Shown piece by piece: positions 13,670-26,093 of a stretch of DNA of 64,000 nucleotides (positions within the stretch are counted from its first letter, which is position 1; every line of letters begins with the position of its first letter). The notes under the pieces are model-generated. The model saw only the letters and a program-made list of their open reading frames with translations, searched no databases and was not told the origin of the DNA. Source of the stretch: Hemibagrus wyckioides (taxonomy: Eukaryota > Chordata > Actinopteri > Siluriformes > Bagridae); assembly GCF_019097595.1 (NCBI RefSeq), contig NC_080716.1, positions 26,421,401 through 26,485,400 on the forward strand, written 5' to 3'. The position numbers and the translations under genes were made by a program.

Positions 13670-14604
13670 GTCATTATATATACTGTATATTTACATATCT
13701 GGCTATTTTTTACTGAGTGACAGCTGCTTTATACGCAATAAAGAAATAAATGAACCAACCCATTTCCATCCATTAACTTCCTACAGGAAGTCATGGTGCT
13801 TTAATTAATCACACATCTGATAGAGTAACTGATGAGTAATTAGACAGAATCAGACTGAGGGGTTTGTGTCTATGCAGAAAGCCCTGAATGTGGAGGAATA
13901 CATGTGTCGTGTAAAGGATCAGGGCAGGCGGATTAGACGCCAAGCTGTTTTATCCCTGAGCTGCATTATTGGGAGATATTCGGTGGATTAATAAGCTGCA
14001 AATCTAAATCCTTTGCCGCACTCGAGGCTGCAGAAATGTCAGCGTTTGATGGGAAATCAGTAAAATCTGTTTTTTAGACACTACACAGAGAAGTCACGGG
14101 GAAAAGGAAAGAGCTTTGTGCTCTTTGACCAGCTTCTGAATTAGTATTTGTCCAGTCTGTTCTCTTGTGTGGCAGCGAGCGTCTGTCTCTGTGTTCTGTT
14201 CTCCACTCGGGCCATCTGTCCTCGTTAGGCTGAGAGCAGCTTTCCAAAAAAAAAGAAAAAACCCCACACTGCAGCATTCACATCATATTTCATAATGAAT
14301 GGAGTGCTGCTCTCGCAAACACCTCACCTTCTGATGAGACGATTGAAACTGAGAAACTAGACCATTTTAAGTGCTGAGTAAAATTTACATCCTTGAAATA
14401 TTTTTATTTTCTTTCTTTCTTTCTTCTTATTATTGTTATTATTATATTCTACTCCAAGGACTTTTAAAAATATTGTTTGCTACAATTTAAAAAAAATATT
14501 TATTATTTATTTCTTAAATTCTATTATTATTCTATTATTTTCCTGTGCATTATACACACAATGTTTAAACCTACTGTATGTGTATTATGTAGAAACACTG
14601 ATGC

Positions 14605-14641
<37 letters not shown>

Positions 14642-17600
14642 AATAATATTAATAAAATAGTAATAATTTCTGTTTTTAATATTAACATTATTGTTTTTTA
14701 TTTCTATGTTTCTAAATATTTTTTCATATATTATTTATATTTTAAAATAAATAATTATACAATAATTTATATATCTATTTATGCTTCAAATAGTTTATGG
14801 TGTGTGTGTGTGTGTGTTTCTCACCGTTGAGGCGTGTAAGCGTCCAGTTCCTCCTGATGTCACTGGGTCGAGCAGGCAGCTCGAAGGCGAAGGGTCCGGC
14901 GTTGGGGTTCAGGTCTCCATCCAGAGCTGTGATGTTGATGCCGTTGTTTTCGGGTTTCTCGCACATCTCGACCTCGTGAGGGAACACCTGAGGAGCGTTA
15001 TCGTTAATGTCGCGCAGCAGGATCTGCAGAGTGCCAGTCCCACTGGCCTGAGGAATGCCTGCACAGACACACAAATGAAAAGACAGATATATAAGTAAAC
15101 AAGGCCAGACTACACGAGCTAACCGGCCTCACAACAGCTGGAAGTGTCTGGTGCTGTGCGTTCCCCGTGGTCTCGCTTTCATAACCGTATGCAATTTGCT
15201 AAACTCATTTTCTCACTGCGGTTCTCCGATCACCGCGGCGCAGCGAGGATATCTGACTGCTTCTCACATCATCCTTCTTATGTACAGTGTGTATCGTCTA
15301 TAGTGCCTCTGCTGATACACACTGCATATTAAAGCAGCCTGGGAACTTTTGCTGTGAGTAAGAAGCTTTTGCTATTTAGGCCACAGAGAAAGCCACAGCG
15401 CCTGGCCAACATCGCACCATCTCTAACCACAAATCTTTTTACTGGAAGAGGCTTTGTCATTACTGGCCTCAGCTCGGCTCTGAATGCTGCCAGAGAACCA
15501 AACAGCGCCTTGTTTACAAAGTCGGCCATTCGTTTGTATTCCTGAGTGAATTTAATAAATGACTGGAGAGTTAAACTCGTTCGCCTCGTTTAACTCTGAG
15601 GTAATTCTGGATACATTAACTTAAGCACTGAAAAATCCCAGCATGCATTCAAAACGTTCATAGCTGGCACAGTGAATCCCTTCTGATCCCTAGATGACCA
15701 CTGAACTGTGTTTGAAACGTGTCCATACTCCAAAATCTTGTGCGCCCAATCAGCAGTGGTGTTCTTATAACAGCCTGGAAATGAGGTCATGAGTGCAGAA
15801 ATAGAGAACTTGCCCAAAGCTGTGTCTCTTCACACAGAGGTCATGCTAACTCATCAGCGGCACGCTCAAGCATTTACCCGCATCTGCGTCACTGAAAAAA
15901 AAAGTGCACAAATCCACAGGGTGCATGCTCACGCTTTCACCTTGCTTAAGGTGTCTCTGTTTCTGGCTGATGCTAAATATGGCGCTGCACTCGCACCTCC
16001 TGGGTGAGAAACCTGAGAACACCTCTGATGTGTAGAGGAGGAGAACGTGTTAGCGTGAGCAATATGTCTGGGCAGAGCTCGAGGGCTCAGCATTGCCCTT
16101 GTTTTTCACCACGGATAAACATTTCACCTGGAAAAAAAAAAGCTATGAGTCAGTGGGAGTCGTGAGAGATAAAATAATTACACCGAGTGGTTCGGATGAG
16201 CTGTGGCGAAAGTGGTCTAAGGCAAACTGACAGACCTGCTGAATCATCCATCAGTGAGGAAACGGGAGGAAGAGGAGGAGGAGGAGGAGGAGGTCTTAAA
16301 GAGTGCCTGATCAAATCATGTCATGTTTAAACCATATTTTTTGCATGATGCATGAGTTTCTATCATTTAAAAGGCGTCGATGCTATTCTGAAATCTCTAG
16401 GTTAAAAAGCATTTTTTTTCTGCATCTATATTAAACTGTATGTGTGGGTGTGGGTAAAGAAAAAACAAAAAAAAACAGGGATGCAGGAAAAATATCCTGA
16501 GATTAAAACATTTACTTTTAAATTGATCTGCATTTTTTATTTATTTCTTGCTTAATTGTTTTATCCATGAAAAACAGTATCCTTACCAATACGCATATAA
16601 AATTCTGTTAGATTTGTCATCATTATTTATTGTCACCTATTATTTTCAGAATGATGTCATATTTAATGACAGACTGTTTAATACCAGAAGTTTTTTTTCC
16701 CAAAATGATTATTATTTAGTTCGTGTCTTGTAGTTTTTCAGTTACTCAATGGTCATTTTTTCCCCAAATGCAGCAGGTGTTTAAACTCACCGTTATCGGT
16801 GGCGAGGAATGTGGCGTTGTACAGGTTATTCTGAACGTATGGAGACTCTCGGTCCAGAACAGCGATGGTGGTGATGCGTCCAGTGTTTGGGTCAATCCTC
16901 AGCCAGTCAGCTGGGTCTGAGTGTTTGGAGTATCTATCATAGAAAGAATGTTAGACTGTTTAATAGCTTGGCTAATTCCACGCAAGATCAAATTTCCATA
17001 TCAACCCACGTCTAACTCCGCCCAACCAACAAATGAAGAATTTCCACCACCAATAAACAAACGAAGAACTAAAAAATTTGCAAGTTTAACCAACATATGA
17101 ATAAATTTCCACCTCCAACAAACAAAATGATGAATTCCCAAAATAACAAATTGAAAATGTCCAAATCCAATCAACAAAGTAAAAAAATTAATAATTTTCA
17201 AGTACAACCAATTAAATAAAAGCTTGTATGTTTAACCAACAAATTTCCACATACAAAAAATGAAGAATTTTAACAAACAGAGAACTTTGAATGATGAATT
17301 CCAAACAAATGAATTAAAAATGTCTAGCTCCGAACAACAAATTAAAAATTTACATTTACATATTTGAAGAAGAAGGTAAGAATTTTCCTAATTTTTAAGA
17401 ATTTCCCCATACACTCAAGAGATCAGTGCAAAGACAGGAGTTGCTCATGCTCTCTTAGACAAAAAAGGGTTCTCCAGGGTTCTTTGGAAAGGTAGCGTTC
17501 TGGTTTCTAAAGGGATTCTGGCTTGAAACTTTTAAGGATTATTTCAGAAAAGCAAAAGGACCTTTGGGAATGATGGAGAGAATTACATTTCTAACAGCGT

Positions 17601-20600
17601 GAAAATTAATGCTTTTCAATTAGACTGTAAATCTGAGTTTATTATGTTTGAGGATTATGTAGTTAACTGATTCATATCACTGGGTGTTTATTGTATATGA
17701 TTTTGGCGTCTTCAGTGAAAACACTGGTGGGACATGGGTTCCCTTATCCCCTTTGAATGTTTCTACAATTTGAACCCAAATTAGTTGCTTTCTTCTTCAG
17801 GACTGGGATGAACTATAAGTAAAGCTTGATCATTCCTGTAAGTTTATTATATCAAATAATTAAATCACCAGAAGCACTTGTACCTGATGGTCTGCTGCAT
17901 GAAACGGTCCGGATCCTGCGCTACGAACGTGGTGAGCGCTGACTCGGCCGGCATACCCTCGTCCAGCCTGATGAGCCTAGGATTGGGATCGAAGTTAGGG
18001 CTCTCATTGACGTCGATGACACGGACGGAGACGGTGGCGGTGGATTGGCGTGGAAGGTGGATGCCTCGCTCTAGAGGGATCTCGTTCATCACCACTACAG
18101 TGAGCAGAAACGTCCGGGTCATCTCATAGTCGATGGGCTGTTTGGGAGGATTGTGACAACAATTTTGAGCCAACAGTTTAATAAATTATCCTGAATTTTA
18201 TACCGTTTTTCAAGGTAAGGAAGCAAGCAAATTTTTCAAGACAGTAAAACGTCTACAGACATCAATCCAAACAATGTCAGTTAATTCCAGCAATTTTTTA
18301 AAAGAAGTAAACATGAGTTGAAGACAGGTTCTGGATAGTTCTGCTAACCTTGACGACGGTGACCAGTCCCTCATTGCTGGTGGGGTCAGTGGGGACAGAG
18401 AAGCGGCCAGTAGGATCTCCGGCTGTGATCTTATACACCGCATTCCATGCTGGAGTGTTGGGCTGGTCTTTATCCACCACAGTCAGATTGGCCACAATCA
18501 CATTCACACGATTTTCCGGCACTTCGCCATAGAACTGTGAAAACATGAAAATGTAGGAATTTTGGTTGATCTGGAGCTAATTTCAGGAACACTGATTGGG
18601 ATAAACGATGATTGGGTAGAAGGCCAACACACAAATAACACAATCCCACACTCATTCACACCTAGAGGTCATTTCAGAGTCAGCACTTTGCCTCCCACCA
18701 CAGTTTTAGGAGAAGAGAGGGACCTAGAGAACCTGAAGGAAGTCTTATTGCGCAGACGATTTCAGGATCAAATCGCAGACTCTGAAGCAATTTTACCCGC
18801 TGCCCTGAGATACTATTGAACGAACAATAAATTTTACCATTGCTTCCATTTTCCCACTTCATAATCACTTCCCAACATCTCATATGCGCTTTACAAACGA
18901 GAATTTAATCTACGTGATGAAACCCAATGATGTTATCGTGCTGAAATACTTCCTCTGCATGCTAGTGAATGTGAGATACTCAGCAGGTAATCGAATCAGA
19001 CACGTTTGGAAAACGTGATTTGCGTTATTCTGAGTGAGTAAGTGAGGGAGAGAATAAGAGAGAGGGAGAGAGAGACAGAGAGACTGATGGAAAAGAAGTC
19101 AGCCTGACAGCTTTTTGCAGGACGAGTAGCTCCAAGGCGGCGAGACGGCCCTTAATACCTCCACTGATTAAACAAAACCCAGAGGTACTGTTTTTGAAGC
19201 CCTCATTAATATCTAAAAAACTGGCTGTCAAATACAAGCAGCTTCTTCTTCAAATATACCTGGCTGTTGCACAGCTTTAGAAAAAATATTAAGAGATGTC
19301 CTTCATCCCTTCCTTTAACAATTTTCCACTTCCAATATACACACTTTTTCCTCTCCTCTTGTTTTGTATAACAAGCAGATACTGAACAGAGCAGCTTGCT
19401 AATAATGTCCCTGTTTTACAGAGACAAGCGTGAGAGAGGGACAGAGGCTCAGAGTAGTAGGAAGGAACAAGGAACTATTGTGAAAATATATTTAGGTGCA
19501 AAAGTTTATTATTTCTGGGTAAATGGTTTAACTGTACTGATTGTTCATATTTAATCATCGTTTCTCTAAAAAGAAAAAGAAAAAAAAGGGAAAGGGATAG
19601 AAAAGGAAGTGAAAACAGAAGAGTCTTTGGTGTCCTATCCTGATTTGAAGTAGGTGATGTTTAAGGTGAGAAATTAGAATCAAAGGTTGAATATTATGTT
19701 GGAGGCACCTTCAAGTTTATCACTGAATTACATTCAGAATGGAAACCTTTCAACTGATATCAAAACATTACTAGACCTTTTATAATAATTAACGATTTCA
19801 TCGTTTCTAATATTTCATTAATGGTGTTTTTTTATTTCACACTATTTTTGATGTATCGCTTTTCTCTGATCTTATTCCACTTATTTATGCTGCTGTGTCA
19901 ACTTGAATTTCCTGTACAGGGGATTAATAAAGGTACATCTCACTTCTCATCTCATCTCATCTCATCTCTCAATGATTTTTAATAAATTAAATAAAACACT
20001 TCCCAAAATCAGTGTCCTAAGGGTGTAAAAAATTGTGCTCTCGAACCTTATAAGTGCAGAATGTCAGACACTTGCAACATACTAACACCGTCCTGACAAT
20101 ATGTACTCGCATCCTTTTGTATTCCATGAAAAACGTTTAACAAAGAATAAAATATGTTAATAGAAGTGAGTTTGACTTACAGCATCGTTGGTGAATTCAG
20201 GAGGATTGTCGTTGACATCGGTCACTGTGATGACGGCCGTGGCGGTGTTGGAAAGGCCGTACATCGGGTTCCCGTCCATATCAGTGGCCTGGACGATCAG
20301 CTTGTACTGAGGAACTTTCTGGAAGGAGAAACAAAACAATCAGGCTGGGATCCAGATTATTTCTGTGGTGGTGTGAGAAAACTTGTCAGCTGAAAAAAAA
20401 AATAGTTAAATACTAATAACAAATGTTATTTTTTGACCCCTCTGTTTTAAGAAAGTTTTAATAGAAGAGATGAAGGAAAAGAACATTAGAGCACAGTGGA
20501 ATTCTTTTCTTCACATATCCTAGCTGAGGAAGTCAGGGTCAGAGCACAGGGGCAGCTATGATACAGCACCCCTGGAGCAGGGAGGGTTAAGGGCTTTGCT

Positions 20601-23600
20601 CAATTGCCCAGCAGTGGAGCTTGGTGGTGCTGGGGCTTGAACCCCGATCTTACAATACAAATATACAATGTATATACCATGATGCACTGTATATTTCACC
20701 AAAACCACACACTTCTTCATCCTGACGTGTAAAAAGTCAGTTTAACAAACAAGTCAGTCTACCTAAAGATGTCTAAAACCTTCCCAGCTAAGTGATATCC
20801 TCATTTCACTGCGAGTGTCATGGTTTGATTAAGTTGTTGGAAATGGATATTATCTTACTCAATTCAATTTGTAATCAGATCCCAGCTTTCAAAATGTCTG
20901 CGATGCTCCTGCACTGCGCAAAGGGATCACTTTTTCAGATTTTAAAAAGCTATTTTAAAATGTACTTGTGGTTAAAAAAAAAAACAGTTCACAAACTGTA
21001 CATGTCAAATTTTTTAAAAAATCATTCCAGTAAAAAAAGATTTAAATAATTTAGACATTTCTAGGTGTTTTAGTTTGCTTGGTTCGGAAAAGCCAGCTTC
21101 CAGTATACCCCTGCTGAGAGCCATAAAATAATAATAATCACGTTTACATTATATTCAGTGCTTTCCATGACTTTTTGCTCCTTATTAAACCTTCTCCTCA
21201 ATCAAAGGACAAACCTTCACAACAAACCTGCGAGTGCTGAATCTGAAACTCCGAGCCTAATTTGCACCAGGAACATCATCTATCTATCCGTCTTTAGATT
21301 TCCACACACTTTATAAAGAGTAAAAAGTCTTCCCTAAACTCTGTACTCTTTTATTTTCTGACCAGAGAGAGAGAGCAAAAGGGAGAGATCAATGGGTCCA
21401 TCATGCATCCTGCACTCCCAGAGTGAAGCTGCTGTGCTAATCATTATATTTAATACCCCATTAACATCCTGCAAGGCCAGTGTCAATAACGCGTGGTGGG
21501 CGGCGGATAGCGTTACTTGCGTATCGCACTCCGGCTTCATTAATAGCCCGGCTGCATACATTACCCAGGATACGGAGCGGAATAGATTGACCAAGGGCGT
21601 CCCTTATTAGCATTTTAACATCTATTTATTTTACTTAGCTTTTATTTCTGTCTGGAAGGCAGTTTAATTAAACAGGCCTGAGATGACTGGAGGTCACACG
21701 CATGTTCTTGCACTCTGTCAGCTCACATATATATACACGCACACACACACACACACACACACAGTGTTCCCATGCAGGGTAAATATTTCGCTGTTTGCAC
21801 AGCCAAGGTGTTCCCACTCTGGGATAGTGACGAGTCATCAGCAGCAGACATTTTATCCGACATTAGTCACTCCGCCATTAAAAGCCTCATTAGGTACCAG
21901 AAGGAACGAGGCTGAAACAGGAATCTGTCCAACCTGCTCTCACACGGGTTCCCCAAGTTTAGATTTCCAGACACTGCACACCTGACTCAGCTAATGAGGA
22001 CTTTATAATTAGCTAATGAGCTGAATTAAATGTTCTAGAGTAGCATGAAACCCTGCTAAACTCTCTTCCTCGCTACACGTCTCCACGTGTTTAACAACCA
22101 TCCGTTAAAGAGCACTCTGCTCTGAGTGCGATGATTATTTCCATATTTTCTTTTCTTTTTTTTTTTTTAAGGATTTAAATCAGAAAATCCCTCTTTGTCA
22201 CGATCATCAATCATTTAAATAACGCTTTCCAGCATTATGTTGTTTACTATGGAAATTGTCATGAAGCCGCCGCATGTAATGTGATTACTGAGTGCAAAAA
22301 TCGACTAATCAAAAAAAAAAAAAAAACTTTGTCACACATCTATCAGAATTTTGCACATTTACATAAATAAAGATACATCCAGTATCATCTTCACAGACAG
22401 AAGAGCAACCAGTCATTGGGAAATATCACAGTATTGCACTTGAGGACATTGTGCAAGAAACTACGGACCAATCCTGGAGCAGGAGGCGGAGTTTGGGGAA
22501 TCATAACGATTCTGTATAATTATTATTATAACAAGCCAACAAGTGTTGGAAAATTTTAGGAATATTACAATCCAAGAAAAGTGTGTGCAAAACGTTTTAC
22601 TGTAATTGTTACTTCATAATGTTTCTATAATGTCTTACACAAATAGCTGAACTTGGAAGTTTGTAGTACAAAATGTAGGAAAAGGAAAGAGGAAAAGAAA
22701 TAGCACAACAATATTCCAGATTAAACTAAATAAGATTTTTGTCACATTTGTTATTATTTAACATTACTGTATATTCATTATACTCTCATACTGTATATTT
22801 GGTTTCAAAGGATTGTGGGTACTGTAGCCAAAATGGTTTGATAAGTAAAAAATATATTTAAATTAAATTTTCTTTTGTAATTATTTTACAGCAATTGAAC
22901 CACTGGGTATTTGCTGTATAAGCGATGTGTCTTAAATTTATTTCAGGCAGCATGTCACCCTAGTTTGGTAATAAGATCGATTTTCTGACAACAAACTCGC
23001 ACACTGTCATCTGAAAAGCTTCACCGTCAACAGCTACTACATGCTTTTACCTCTCGGTCCAGCCCGGCTGCCACGGTGATGATGCTGCCGGTGCTGTTGT
23101 TGATGGTGAACATGTTAGCGCTCGGGCTCTCGGGGTTCTGGGACAGGATCTTATAGCGCAGCTGGCCGTTATGTGTCCGTGGGTCATCCTTATCCTCGGA
23201 TGTTACTGTCATCACGGACGTGCCTGAAAAGACAACAATCCATTACTGTCGATACTAGTCCTGTTCCTCTCTTGCTTTCTCATCAATACGCAATTAAGGT
23301 AACTCGGTTAGAATTATTAATTTAAGATTTTTCTTAATGACTGCAGCAGCACTTCAAATGAGTCCTCAGTTTATCATCCCAAAAACTTTTTAATGAGCTC
23401 TGTTACGCCGAGGCACTTACAGGCGCACCGAAGAAACATTAATAATCAATAACAACCTCTCTGGCATGCACATATATACACACACACAGACATATGCACA
23501 AGCTCATTTTACATCATTTGTGAGGACCTTACAATGGCTAATTAATTAATTAATTAATTAATTAATTAATTAAAGATATGCTCTAACTTCACATTCACTA

Positions 23601-25214
23601 AACTGAAATGAATATTTCAATGATGGCCTTTTTAAAATAAACAAAAACATGCTCTGTTGGTGATTGTGGAGACATCTGATACTATCCTGTCTTGTGAGGA
23701 CATCTGGTCCATTTCAGTACTCAGAAAAGGTGAAATGTTTGTAAAGCTCTCACACACATTTGTTTTTCAACTTTTCTGGGGACCTTCCAGTGACATAGCA
23801 ATTGCAACAGATGCTTAATGTAATCACTCTTAACACTGAAACTGAGCTATAAACTTCAGAGTTTATTATTGAGGACAATTGAAACTCTCCTATCATTGCT
23901 TTGCTCCTTTTTTGGTTCTTGCAACACACACACACAAAGTTCCATCTTTTAGCTTTGATTTTTCAAATAAAACCTTTAATAAATGCTCTATTGTTCTGAG
24001 GACCTGTGATTGTGAGGACATTTGACAATAGCCATCATTGTGAGTATATCTGTACCAACACACACACACACACACACACACTTTCCCCCATTTTTGTTAG
24101 GACTAGGTGATTATGGGGACACATGACACTTTTCACTCTTTTTGAGGACCTTTGATCATTTTTTGGACTTCACAAAAGACTAAATGCACACACACACTTT
24201 CCGTAATTTTTGTTAGGACTAGGTGATTATGGGGACATTTGACACTTTCTTATCTTCATAATGACCTTTGAACCTTTTTTGGACTTCACAAATACTAACT
24301 GCACACACAACCACACACACACACACACACACACACAGACTTTCCCCCCATTTTTGTTAGGACTATGTGATTATGGGGACATATGACACTTTCTACTCTT
24401 CTTGAGACCCTTAGAACCTTTTTTTTGGTTCACAAACACAAAGTGCACAAACAACCACACACACACACACACCTTTCCACAATTCTTGTTAGGACTAGGT
24501 GATTATGGGGACATTTGACACTTTCCTATGTTCATAGGGACCTCTGATCCTTTTTTAGACTTCACAAACACTAAATGCACACACACACACAGTTTTCCCC
24601 CAATTTTGTTAGGACTAGGTGATTATGGGGACGTTTGACACTTTCCTATATTCATGAGGACCTTTGATTCTTTTATGGACTTCACAAAAGACTAAATGCA
24701 AATGCACGCACACACACACACACACACACATACACACACACCTGGCCTGGAGCCCTCTGGTACAGTCCCATTCCAGATCTGATGAACAAACTCAGGTCGG
24801 TTGTCGTTCATGTCGATCACGTTGATCACAATGTCAATAGGGTTTTCCACTTGATTGCCGTTCAGGTCCACTGCATGCGCTCTCAGCTGCACACAACACA
24901 CATTTACATTTAGTCATTTGGCAGGGTGCTTTTATCCAGAGTGACTTACAAAAAAAAATACCAAAAGTACCTGCAAAATCTCTAAGCGTTCATAATTATA
25001 GACTAATGGTGGTTTTACAAGCGCTGAAGCGCACCAGTCGTCACACACAGATGATTTAAACACACATTCCCGAAAATGGATATACATTAACAGCAACAGT
25101 AACACACACTCACAGCATGGGCTTCTGAAGATATATTAGATTTCCTGCTTTCAAACTGTACAAACTGTTGCAAATCATCCTTGAAAATCTGCCATAAATA
25201 AGCTAGTTCTAGTG

Positions 25215-25259
<45 letters not shown>

Positions 25260-25670
25260 CTATATATATATATACTCTTACAGAAAGCAAAAGGGGGCAT
25301 GGCTAAACAGATAATCATAGTTTTGGAAGGGGTCCTACAAGTGAAGGGGTAGGACATCTAAAGATAGATAACACATTGTGTGCATTTGTGCTATCAGTTA
25401 AAGCGGCGATCTTATTTTAAAAATCGTACCACGTATGGCCGCTTCAGTGACGCAGACATTATGCAAAAAGGAAGTCAACAAGAGAATATGTTGATAAAAC
25501 AGTACTGAAAGAAAGCTGTAGTGTAGACATTTTGGATCCAGTGTGACTGGTGTGACTGGCTGTACTGGTGCTCTCTATTGCCCCTATCTGCAAGGGGGCG
25601 TGTGTGCAAATGTTTACATTTCATTCATGCCCAATTTTGTAGAGTAAAGTGTATCATGTTTTTCTTTGTA

Positions 25671-25719
<49 letters not shown>

Positions 25720-26054
25720 TTGACAGCGATATCTCAAACAACTCTAATGCAAATGAGTGTGTAAAAATGAAACTATTTTTGTGGACTCTAAACATTTAGT
25801 TCAATAAGTGTGTTAAAAAATGTGACACATTACAGCCTCATCAGTTTGTTGAAATAAATAACCAGGCATATTACAATTACAATGTGTAGCAGTAAAATCA
25901 TAATGTGCTATTATGCAGCACTTATACGCCACACACACACACACACACACACACAATACATTTTAGTGAGCAGATAAGCTTCTATAGGTCATCATTTTCT
26001 CAGACTGCAAAATTATGCAAGGTCTTAAATGATATAAATGAACATTTACACACA

Positions 26055-26093
<39 letters not shown>

